Shown here: piece after piece, positions 1 to 6,251 of the stretch
How the letters are laid out: the number at the start of each line of letters is the position of its first letter
How positions within the stretch are numbered: position 1 is the first letter of the stretch
Assembly: GCA_905192625.1 (NCBI GenBank)
Contig: CAJJLI010000099.1
Location: 1 to 7,080 of the forward strand
Source of the DNA: an uncultured Clostridium sp.
GTDB taxonomy: Bacteria; Bacillota; Clostridia; Lachnospirales; Lachnospiraceae
Direction: 5' to 3'
DNA: 7,080 nucleotides
The notes under the pieces: model-generated
The model's input: the letters and a program-made list of their open reading frames with translations, nothing else
Databases searched by the model: none
Told to the model about the DNA's origin: nothing
Program-made: the position numbers and the translations under genes

Positions 1-21
1 AATAACTTACATAATAATTAT

Positions 22-1278
22 TTAATCTCTCTGGAAAATATCACGTGTGTAAACTTTATCTTTCACGTCATTGAGACAGTTGTCGTATCTATTAGCAATA
101 ATTGCATTGCTACGTTTTTTAAATTCTTCTAACTTGTTAACAACTTCACTACCAAAAAAAGTTGAGCCATCCTCCAAACTTGGTTCATAGATAATAACAC
201 TAGCACCCTTAGCTTTTATTCTTTTCATAACTCCTTGAATTGAACTCTGTCTAAAATTATCACTGTTACTCTTCATTGTCATTCGATATACACCAATAAC
301 AGCTATTTTTTCCATACTTTCGTTGTACTGGTTGTCCTCCTCGTACCCATAGTAACCAGCCATCTTTAGTACACGATCTGCAATAAAATCCTTTCTTGTA
401 CGGTTTGCTTCTACAATTGCTCCAATTAAATTTTCTGGTACATCTGAATAATTAGCCAATAACTGCTTCGTATCTTTAGGGAGACAGTAACCACCATAGC
501 CAAAGGACGGATTGTTGTAGTGATCACCAATACGTGGATCAAGACATACTCCCTTAATTATCTGATGAGTATCTAATCCTTTGAGTTCAGCATATGTATC
601 TAATTCGTTAAAATAAGAAACTCTTAGTGCTAAGTATGTATTAGCAAATAATTTAACCGCCTCTGCTTCTGTGAATCTCATAAATAATGAATCGATATTT
701 TCTTTTATCGCACCCTCTATTAGCAGTTCAGCAAAAATATGAGAAACTTCTACGAGACGTTGATCATCCAAATCCGTTCCTACAATTATACGACTTGGAT
801 ACAAATTGTCATAAAGCGCCTTACCTTCGCGAAGAAATTCTGGGCTAAAAATAATATTTTTACTACCAGTCTTTTCCCGAATATACGTAGTATATCCAAC
901 TGGAATAGTCGATTTTATAACCATGATAGCATTCGGATTATATTGCATAACTAAATTAATTACACTTTCTACTGCAGATGTATCAAAAAAGTTTTTCTGA
1001 CTATCGTAATTTGTAGGTGCTGCGATTACAACAAAATCAGCATTACTATAAGCTTCTTTAGCATCCAGTGTGGCTATTAAATTTAAATTTTTAATTGCAA
1101 GATATTCTTCAATTTTTTTGTCTACGATTGGGGACTTTTTGTTGTTAATCAGCTCAACTTTTTCAGGTATTATGTCTACAGCATACACCTTGTGGTTCTG
1201 GGACAACAACGTTGCTATAGAAAGCCCCACATAACCAGTTCCCGCAACTGCAATACAATACTTCTTTTCTATACTCAT
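22..1278 (-). CDS. ugd: UDP-glucose 6-dehydrogenase (HasB-like nucleotide sugar dehydrogenase)
   Basis: This 418-residue cytoplasmic enzyme should oxidise UDP-glucose to UDP-glucuronate with two NAD+, supplying an acidic sugar for the polysaccharide. The N-terminal Rossmann motif GTGYVG is at residues 13-18. The family signature [11 protein letters not shown] is at 145-155, the catalytic-region Lys in [10 protein letters not shown] is K209, and the active-site Cys is C265 in [10 protein letters not shown]. The C-terminal part carries [15 protein letters not shown] (329-343), a stretch typical of short Gram-positive HasB/Cap-type UDP-glucose dehydrogenases. The length is normal for that group and the gene is intact. 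The ribosome binding site is weak: AGAG lies 4 nt before the ATG and GGAG 15 nt before it. A 367-bp gap separates it from the upstream sugar transferase gene, so it may have its own control. Related UDP-ManNAc or GDP-mannose dehydrogenases are less likely given the HasB-like C-terminus, but substrate is inferred from family resemblance only. Confidence 0.93.
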   Translation of the reverse strand: MSIEKKYCIAVAGTGYVGLSIATLLSQNHKVYAVDIIPEKVELINNKKSPIVDKKIEEYLAIKNLNLIATLDAKEAYSNADFVVIAAPTNYDSQKNFFDTSAVESVINLVMQYNPNAIMVIKSTIPVGYTTYIREKTGSKNIIFSPEFLREGKALYDNLYPSRIIVGTDLDDQRLVEVSHIFAELLIEGAIKENIDSLFMRFTEAEAVKLFANTYLALRVSYFNELDTYAELKGLDTHQIIKGVCLDPRIGDHYNNPSFGYGGYCLPKDTKQLLANYSDVPENLIGAIVEANRTRKDFIADRVLKMAGYYGYEEDNQYNESMEKIAVIGVYRMTMKSNSDNFRQSSIQGVMKRIKAKGASVIIYEPSLEDGSTFFGSEVVNKLEEFKKRSNAIIANRYDNCLNDVKDKVYTRDIFQRD

Positions 1279-1343
1279 AATTCTCTGCTTTCACTCCATT
1301 TTCCCGCTTTACAGCTTCTTATAGATACTGTTCTATGTTTAAT

Positions 1344-1358
1344 ATTCATTTAATGAAT
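1344..1358. repeat. 15-bp AT-rich palindrome upstream of the dehydrogenase gene
   Basis: ATTCATT, one central T, then AATGAAT make a perfect 7-bp inverted repeat about 65 bp before the dehydrogenase start codon. With a one-base centre it is a poor RNA hairpin but has the symmetry of a dimeric repressor site. In AT-rich DNA such palindromes can also arise by chance, so a regulatory role is only a possibility. Confidence 0.35.
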
Positions 1359-1503
1359 TAATTTTCTAAACAACCTTGGGATACTTAGGATTACATTAAG
1401 CATCACAAATAAATGAATTGTGTCTGCATACTTGGTCTAATTTTACATAGGCCACCTATACCGACACATACTTTTGAATAAACTTATATATCTAAGCAAC
1501 CAC

Positions 1504-1547
1504 ACACAATCCCTATGGCAGGTGCATCCGCACCGCCATAATTGTGT
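1504..1547 (-). promoter_or_regulatory. Long bulged stem-loop in the leader of the dehydrogenase gene
   Basis: The sequence folds into a hairpin of 18 base pairs: 7 bp (1504-1510 with 1541-1547), a 3-nt one-sided bulge (1511-1513), 6 bp (1514-1519 with 1535-1540), a 1-nt bulge (1520), 5 bp (1521-1525 with 1530-1534) and a 4-nt loop (1526-1529). The upper stem is GC-rich in an AT-rich gap. Neither side is followed by a run of T, so it is not a classical intrinsic terminator. A role as an RNA processing or stability element, or part of an attenuator, is inferred. The strand is assigned from the direction of the flanking genes. Confidence 0.6.
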
Positions 1548-1565
1548 TCATCCTCTTATATTGTA

Positions 1566-1585
1566 AAATTACTCCCCAGTAATTT
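1566..1585 (-). terminator. Candidate weak terminator hairpin after the sugar transferase gene
   Basis: AAATTACT and AGTAATTT form a perfect 8-bp stem around a 4-base loop (GGGG on the minus strand), 60 bp after the sugar transferase stop. On the minus strand the second arm runs into TTTTAC, a short U-tract. The stem is AT-rich and the U-tract poor, so termination would be weak or partial at best; it may instead be an mRNA 3'-end or processing hairpin. Confidence 0.3.
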
Positions 1586-1645
1586 AATTTTCCTTATCAA
1601 TCACCCTATTTTACATATAACTTGTTATTTACTTTAAAACTTCCC

Positions 1646-2404
1646 TTACTCTGCGCCATCCATTTTAATAACGGCTTTCGCAGTTTTAAGAATAATCTTA
1701 ATATCTGTTTTAAAACTCATCTGGTTTATGTACTTAATATCCATGTCAACCCATTCATCAAAGCCTACGTTGCTTCTTCCGCCACATTGCCAGTAACAGG
1801 TTAGTCCGCCTTTTACCATAAGACGTTGTTTATGATATGCATTGTATTGTTCTACTTCTCTTGGTAGTGGTGGTCTTGGGCCAACAATACTCATATCACC
1901 CTTGATGATATTCACAAATTGTGGTAGTTCATCAAGAGATGTTTTTCTTAAGAATTTCCCAATCTTTGTGATTCGTGGATCGTCTTTCATTTTAAAGGCA
2001 GGCCCATCCATCTCGTTTTTCTCTTGCAGTTGGTCTAAGATAGCCTCTGCGTTCACACACATGGAACGGAACTTATAGAATTTAAATTCTTTTCCATCTT
2101 TGCCAACGCGTGTTTGAGAAAAGATTGGGCTGCCTTTTGGGTCATCTAGAAAGATTGCAATCGCAATGAATAGCATAACTGGTGATAACATAATCAGTGC
2201 TATCGTTGAAGCGATGAGATCAAAACTTCGTTTCATCGTCAAAAATATCTTTCTGCGATCGATTTCCTCTTCCTGTACTACGAATGACTTTATCGGGAAT
2301 TGTATTACCTGTGCATCTCTTTGTACGATTCCATTTGCTTCACGTATGTATTCTGTAGAATTTAAACGATATCCATCGTCAGTTAACGCCTGTGTTACAT
2401 CCAT
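1646..2404 (-). CDS. Monotopic phosphoglycosyl transferase (undecaprenyl-phosphate sugar-phosphate transferase)
   Basis: This 252-residue membrane enzyme should move a sugar-1-phosphate from a UDP-sugar to undecaprenyl phosphate, the first step of repeat-unit assembly, at the inner face of the membrane. After a roughly 55-residue N-terminal extension come a hydrophobic re-entrant segment (about 61-86) and the family motifs: KFYKFRSM (108-115), DPRIT (142-146), TSLDELPQ (155-162) with the catalytic Asp-Glu pair D158/E159, GDMSIVGPRP (169-178) and LTCYWQCGGRSN (201-212). The size fits the small, single-domain class (EpsL/CpsE C-terminal half), not the long five-helix type. I chose the ATG at 2404 because AGAGGGAG lies 7 nt before it; the ATG at 2422, six codons upstream, has no Shine-Dalgarno sequence. 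The gene follows the tyrosine kinase after a 51-bp gap. The sugar (galactose, glucose, or an N-acetylated sugar) cannot be read from sequence. Confidence 0.93.
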   Translation of the reverse strand: MDVTQALTDDGYRLNSTEYIREANGIVQRDAQVIQFPIKSFVVQEEEIDRRKIFLTMKRSFDLIASTIALIMLSPVMLFIAIAIFLDDPKGSPIFSQTRVGKDGKEFKFYKFRSMCVNAEAILDQLQEKNEMDGPAFKMKDDPRITKIGKFLRKTSLDELPQFVNIIKGDMSIVGPRPPLPREVEQYNAYHKQRLMVKGGLTCYWQCGGRSNVGFDEWVDMDIKYINQMSFKTDIKIILKTAKAVIKMDGAE

Positions 2405-2411
2405 TCCCGCA

Positions 2412-2419
2412 CTCCCTCT
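2412..2419 (-). promoter_or_regulatory. Ribosome binding site deciding the sugar transferase start
   Basis: AGAGGGAG on the minus strand sits 7 nt before the ATG at 2404. It lies just inside the longer possible reading frame that would begin at 2422, where the upstream bases (ACCTCCATA) do not match a Shine-Dalgarno sequence. This favours the shorter protein. Confidence 0.7.
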
Positions 2420-2455
2420 CATTATGGAGGTATGTCTATCCTATGATGTCCTTAC

Positions 2456-3178
2456 TTATTCCTGTCCATACTCGCCATAATGTCCATAATATTGTCCATA
2501 ATATTTGCCATAGTATTTCCCATAATATTTACCGTATTTACCTTTCGTATCCATAGCGACTTTATTAAGTACAGCTCCAAGTATTCTACAATTACTTTTT
2601 TCTAGTTGTCTTTTTACATCCAATACAAACTTACGACTGGTTGCATTATTCTCTACGACGATAATAGCCCCGTCTGCTACTCTTGCTACAACTGCGCTGT
2701 CAATAATAATGCCGAGCGGTGGAGTATCAATAAATACATAGTCATACTCTTGTTTGGCATATTCGATTAGATCAGTGAAGTATTGGTTTGCTAATAACTC
2801 AGCTGGATTTGGTGGTACATGCCCAGAGAAAATAATGTGTAGATTTTCATGATTCGTTTCGCATAACACCTCGTCCAATTTGTTCTGACCGGATAAGTAT
2901 TCCGATAATCCAATCACTTCCTGATTTACACGGTAACGTCCTAACAATACAGATTTTCTAAGGTCTGCATCGATTAAGAGTACCTTTTTACCCATTTGTG
3001 CAAAACTTTCTGCCAAGTTAAAGGTAACTCGGCTCTTGCCTTCATTTTGCGTACAACTTGTTGCTAATATTACTTTAATGTCATTTCCACAAAACTGTAT
3101 ATTGGTACGTAAGGATTTATAGGACTCGTTGGAGCGATAATCCAGCTCATCAAACTTATTCAATTCTATCTTTTGCAT
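2456..3178 (-). CDS. cpsD: Capsular tyrosine-protein kinase CpsD-like (BY-kinase)
   Basis: This 240-residue cytoplasmic ATPase-fold kinase should autophosphorylate on its C-terminal tyrosines once activated by the membrane partner encoded just upstream, and so control polysaccharide length and export. Visible motifs are the P-loop TSCTQNEGKSR (40-50), the Walker A' motif VLLIDADLRK (66-75) and the Walker B motif VFIDTPPLG (148-156). The tail (215-237) has 11 tyrosines in a repeating GKYY pattern, encoded by a 12-bp tandem repeat. The P-loop reads QNEGKSR where many relatives have PGEGKST; the key Lys and Ser are kept, so activity is expected. The split arrangement, with the kinase separate from its transmembrane activator, is the Gram-positive one. 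Only 1 nt separates it from the upstream stop codon, and its AGGAGGAG site lies inside that gene's end, which implies translational coupling. Confidence 0.95.
   Translation of the reverse strand: MQKIELNKFDELDYRSNESYKSLRTNIQFCGNDIKVILATSCTQNEGKSRVTFNLAESFAQMGKKVLLIDADLRKSVLLGRYRVNQEVIGLSEYLSGQNKLDEVLCETNHENLHIIFSGHVPPNPAELLANQYFTDLIEYAKQEYDYVFIDTPPLGIIIDSAVVARVADGAIIVVENNATSRKFVLDVKRQLEKSNCRILGAVLNKVAMDTKGKYGKYYGKYYGKYYGQYYGHYGEYGQE
2484..2531 (-). repeat. 12-bp tandem repeat coding the Tyr-rich kinase tail
   Basis: Four consecutive 12-bp units start at 2484, 2496, 2508 and 2520, each beginning CCATA on the plus strand, with degenerate partial units on both sides. Each unit codes for a Tyr-Tyr-Gly-Lys/Gln type tetrapeptide, so gain or loss of a unit stays in frame and changes the number of phosphorylatable tyrosines by two. 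Confidence 0.85.
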
Positions 3179-3179
3179 C

Positions 3180-3950
3180 TTATCTCTCCTCCTTTGTCTG
3201 TTTCTTAAATTTACTCTGCTTACGTTGTTTTCGTTTTTTATCTTTTTGCACTTCTTTTTTTGTCATTTCAAGTGGTATAATACCAATCGTGTTTATTCCT
3301 AAGTATTTTTCAATGTCTTCTGGTGACTTAATGGTATCGTCTAGTAAGTGTCGTACTGTTATTATTCCGCAGCATAAAAAGCCTGCAATTAGTCCAGCAA
3401 TTAAAACATTACGTTTTACATTTGGACCTGTTTTTTCAGTCGCCACGACACCAGTTTCTACGATGCTAGGTTCTTTGATATCCATGATTTCAGAAATTCT
3501 TTTTGCTGATACATTTGCAATCTCATCTACGATAAGTTTTGCCATGTATGCATCTTCATACTCCACAGAGATTTCAAGAATACGTGTATCGCTTGGGTTA
3601 CTTAAAGTCATAATACCAAGTAGATCTTTATGTTCCATCGGTAAATTTAGATTCTCAATTACCTGTTCTGTCACTGGTCTACTTTTTGCTAATACCATAT
3701 AATCTTTCGTTAATTGTGTTCCTAACTGCAAATCGCTTAAGGATAGCGATGACAACGAGGTTCCTTTGTTTACGATGTAGAGACTACTCTTTGATGTGTA
3801 TGTAGGTTTAAGAAAATATAAATTAACGACTCCAGTGAGCACCGCCACGAATAAGGTTGTGACAATTATGATGCCAAGCTTATTCATTAGAACATAAAAA
3901 AGTTCTAGTAAATCGATTTCGATTTCGTCTTGTTGTTGATTTGTTTCCAT
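3180..3950 (-). CDS. cpsC: Wzz-like chain-length determinant and kinase activator (CpsC-like)
   Basis: This 256-residue membrane protein belongs to the polysaccharide co-polymerase family; it should set polymer length and activate the tyrosine kinase encoded next. A first membrane helix lies at about 25-48, followed by an extracytoplasmic domain (about 49-178) and a second helix at about 182-200, preceded by the Gly-Pro GPNVKRN (175-181) common before this helix. The cytoplasmic segment HLLDDTIKSPEDIEKYLG (201-218) is the typical kinase-contact region. The protein ends in a strongly basic tail: 14 of residues 231-256 are Lys or Arg, which is unusual in degree. There is no fused ATPase domain, as expected for the Gram-positive split system. 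AGGAGG lies 4 nt before the ATG. The stop codon is 1 nt from the start of the kinase gene. Confidence 0.94.
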   Translation of the reverse strand: METNQQQDEIEIDLLELFYVLMNKLGIIIVTTLFVAVLTGVVNLYFLKPTYTSKSSLYIVNKGTSLSSLSLSDLQLGTQLTKDYMVLAKSRPVTEQVIENLNLPMEHKDLLGIMTLSNPSDTRILEISVEYEDAYMAKLIVDEIANVSAKRISEIMDIKEPSIVETGVVATEKTGPNVKRNVLIAGLIAGFLCCGIITVRHLLDDTIKSPEDIEKYLGINTIGIIPLEMTKKEVQKDKKRKQRKQSKFKKQTKEER

Positions 3951-3974
3951 TTGTCCTCCTAATTGCCTATTGAT

Positions 3975-4709
3975 TTAAAGCACTTGGTTATTTATAATAT
4001 AGTATGGATGATTTATTGTTAACCCGCAAAGTTCGTAGTCATCCGTTCTTTTTTTTAGACGGCGCATGCAATCTCCTAGCATTGGTGCCCTTTCTGTTTC
4101 ATTGTGGCAATCACTCGCTATAAAATGTACATACCCATGTTTCACCAGTTGTTTACACCAAGAAGACAAGGCATTGAATGGTCCACCCATTAGGCTTTTT
4201 CCATTCATCTGTATATAGCAACCTAACTCGATTAAATCGTTAATATTGTTTTCTTTTTTATACAACGCTTGATACCGTTCTACGTGAGCAATGATTGGAT
4301 AATATCCAGACTGTATAAATTGCTGCATTCCACGGTATATTGTTTTAAAACTAACCTCATAACCAAATTCGATCAATACATAACGGCTTCCTGCTAAGGT
4401 GAGCGCTCTTCCTTCTTTTACTGCTGCGAGACATCCTTCCTGATACATAATCTCATTTCCCAAGTACAATTTCATTGGAAGACTTAATCGTTTGATTTCC
4501 TCTTCAACCATTTCAAAAGCCTTCATAAGATCATCTTTCGTTGTTCGATTCCCTAGCTCATAATGAGGTGTTGCAATGATTGCTCGCACTCCCTGTTCAT
4601 AGGCTATCTGAAGCATTTTAGAGGAAACCTCTAGGTTTTTCGCTCCATCATCCACCCCGGGAAGAATATGTGTATGTATATCAACAAATCCTGAGTTCAT
4701 CTCTTCCAT
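3975..4709 (-). CDS. cpsB: PHP-family protein-tyrosine phosphatase (CpsB/YwqE-like)
   Basis: This 244-residue cytoplasmic, metal-dependent phosphatase should dephosphorylate the Tyr-rich tail of the kinase two genes downstream and so reset the regulatory cycle. PHP metal-binding motifs are present in order: DIHTHILPGVDDGAK (10-24), TPHY (47-50), GNE (84-86), AHVERY (141-146) and SDCHN (199-203). The last motif has Cys where relatives usually have Ala; the metal-ligand Asp and His are kept. The length matches the family (about 240-260). The ATG at 4709 is preceded by AAGGGG at a good distance. It begins 14 bp after the stop of the membrane-protein gene and ends 24 bp before the Wzz-like gene, giving the usual phosphatase, activator, kinase order. 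Confidence 0.95.
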   Translation of the reverse strand: MEEMNSGFVDIHTHILPGVDDGAKNLEVSSKMLQIAYEQGVRAIIATPHYELGNRTTKDDLMKAFEMVEEEIKRLSLPMKLYLGNEIMYQEGCLAAVKEGRALTLAGSRYVLIEFGYEVSFKTIYRGMQQFIQSGYYPIIAHVERYQALYKKENNINDLIELGCYIQMNGKSLMGGPFNALSSWCKQLVKHGYVHFIASDCHNETERAPMLGDCMRRLKKRTDDYELCGLTINHPYYIINNQVL

Positions 4710-4723
4710 AATAACCCCTTACG

Positions 4724-5581
4724 CTAATCGTTTTTGTTCTTAGCAATTAATCCATTTCTCATTTGTCTGACTGCAATGTGCAAGGTCGCTGCAAATAGTA
4801 TTCCTACGCATAATATGATAAAAAATGGTACGATACTATCCCTATAATAGACATTTAAAAATGCTTGATACCTTGCGTTTTCTGTTTGAATCACTTGATC
4901 CTTAATCCTTAGTAAATAAAGTCCTACAACAAACAGTGTGATATTCGATCCAGTAATTGCATGTACGATATATCGTAGTGCTCGATGTTTGTAGGTATTT
5001 GATACGAATAATGTGATGACTAGTACTGTGATTGCTAACAAGCCAGCTGGAAGTGCGAGTTTTAGAAAACTGATAAAGCCTTCTCTATAACTTGCGATGT
5101 CCCCCACAAATGGGAATTCAATGCTTTTATAATATACATCTGCAATCTCATCTGCACATAGTTCGATAGTTTCACTCTCTTGCACTGTGACATTACCAAA
5201 CGTCTCTTTCTTTGAGGTATTCCATTGACGTATGATATTATCAAGTTCCATATCAATTGCTACTTTAATTCCACTCATATCTGCTTGTTTTAATTCATTC
5301 TTAAAGTAATTGTTTGCCTTGATATGATAACTTCCAATGCTAATATTCTCTGCTATGACTTCTTTTGTTTGTCCATACGAATCCGCAATGGCTTCTGCCT
5401 GTTCAATAAAGCTATCATAACTTTTTTGATAATAATTTGTCTTTTTCAAACCATTCATAATTACATTCTGATTTAACCCACCGAGTAAGACTCCTGTAGT
5501 TATGAATATTAATGTAACGATGAAGGATAAGAAAAATGAGATAAAAATACATTGTTTGGACCGTATTTTTTTATATTTCAT
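4724..5581 (-). CDS. Uncharacterised four-helix membrane protein
   Basis: I do not recognise this 285-residue protein. Four hydrophobic helices are visible at about 12-35, 173-194, 203-224 and 251-272. The positive residues (KYKKIRSK at the start, KHRALR at 198-203, RQMRNGLIAKNK near the end) put both ends inside, so the stretch 36-172 would be one large outside domain and 225-250 a short outside loop. The outside domain is polar, with several Tyr and acidic residues, and has no enzyme motif I can name. It is the third gene of the operon, between the sortase gene (52-bp gap) and the phosphatase gene (14-bp gap), so it is probably cotranscribed with both. AAGGG lies 9 nt before the ATG. It could act with the sortase or as an accessory to polysaccharide export; neither is shown by sequence. 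Confidence 0.85.
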   Translation of the reverse strand: MKYKKIRSKQCIFISFFLSFIVTLIFITTGVLLGGLNQNVIMNGLKKTNYYQKSYDSFIEQAEAIADSYGQTKEVIAENISIGSYHIKANNYFKNELKQADMSGIKVAIDMELDNIIRQWNTSKKETFGNVTVQESETIELCADEIADVYYKSIEFPFVGDIASYREGFISFLKLALPAGLLAITVLVITLFVSNTYKHRALRYIVHAITGSNITLFVVGLYLLRIKDQVIQTENARYQAFLNVYYRDSIVPFFIILCVGILFAATLHIAVRQMRNGLIAKNKND

Positions 5582-5633
5582 ATCTATATACCCTTCTTTA
5601 AGAGAATAGTTGTTATTTTATGAACCCGTATCC

Positions 5634-6251
5634 TTAAAATAATCGCTTACAATATACTAGATATCGCTCTGTTCTATCCTTTAATATGTTACCAAATGGA
5701 TAACAAGTATATAGAATAAGCCTATCTTCACTTTCCAATATTGAATTGTCAAATGATTCTGCTTCTATGATTTCTATTTTATCTACCTGATATTGATACT
5801 CTTTTTGATTCGTTCTTATTGTTACGATATCGTCTTTTTGTATTTCTATTAGGCTTTTAAAATATGTTGTATCATGGCCTCCAAGTAACACCGATCCTTG
5901 ATTCCATGGAAATGCTCCATTGGTGTACTGTCCAATTCCTTTTTGAAATTCTACTTCTGAATCCCCATAAAAGATTTCCGCTTGTAAACCAACCCTCTCA
6001 CAATTTAACATCCCATAACTAGTTCCTAGTTCTGGTGTTATTTCTTCAGAAGTTTCCATTTCTTGTTTTGGATCTTGCACTTGTTCGGATGCTATTTCAC
6101 TTGGCGTGTTTTGTTTCACTGTAGCAACGAATGTTTCTTTGCATGTCCTTATGAGTGGTGCTCCTAATACAAAAATACACACCAACGACAGGATGCTATA
6201 CACGATTGGAATCATTATATAACTTGTCATTTTTTTATTTCTTCGTTTCAT
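5634..6251 (-). CDS. Class D-like sortase
   Basis: This 205-residue membrane-anchored cysteine transpeptidase should cleave a sorting signal on a surface protein and join it to a cell-wall or other amine acceptor. An N-terminal signal-anchor helix is at about 10-31, followed by a polar, acidic linker (about 45-75) and the sortase barrel. Catalytic residues are visible: H126 in LLGGHDTTYF, C183 in LYTCYPFG and R196 in TERYLVY. The TCYPFG context around the Cys points to class D rather than A or B. The His motif reads GGHD where many class D enzymes have GHR, a small deviation. The start codon lies within the end of the upstream surface-protein gene (17-bp overlap) after a GAGGTG site, so the two are likely translationally coupled, which suggests enzyme and substrate. 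Its presence at the head of a polysaccharide operon is uncommon. Confidence 0.93.
   Translation of the reverse strand: MKRRNKKMTSYIMIPIVYSILSLVCIFVLGAPLIRTCKETFVATVKQNTPSEIASEQVQDPKQEMETSEEITPELGTSYGMLNCERVGLQAEIFYGDSEVEFQKGIGQYTNGAFPWNQGSVLLGGHDTTYFKSLIEIQKDDIVTIRTNQKEYQYQVDKIEIIEAESFDNSILESEDRLILYTCYPFGNILKDRTERYLVYCKRLF

Larger units (their letters stand above)
1279..1645. other. 367-bp structured intergenic gap in the operon
   Basis: No convincing coding region is seen between the sugar transferase stop and the dehydrogenase start. In transcription order (minus strand) it holds a small hairpin near the upstream gene (1566-1585), a long bulged stem-loop (1504-1547), a second copy of the stem arm ACACAAT (1423-1417), and a 15-bp AT-rich palindrome (1344-1358). 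I found no well-spaced TTGACA/TATAAT-type promoter for the dehydrogenase, so whether the gap contains a promoter, an attenuator or a processing site is open. All other gaps in this gene cluster are 52 bp or less, which makes this one stand out. Confidence 0.7.

Noticed and set aside
2456..2540. Short regular repeats suggesting a CRISPR array or minisatellite
   Set aside because: The 12-bp period has no spacers and is in frame with the Tyr-rich tail of the kinase, so it is a coding repeat.
3255..3261. Run of seven A on the minus strand near the end of the Wzz-like gene, a possible frameshift site
   Set aside because: The normal frame ends 1 nt before the kinase start with a good ribosome binding site, and homopolymer runs are expected in a Lys-rich tail of an AT-rich genome.
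3289..3702. Open frame of 137 codons on the plus strand
   Set aside because: It lies wholly opposite the Wzz-like gene, shows no family motif, and the minus-strand protein has a clear family identity.
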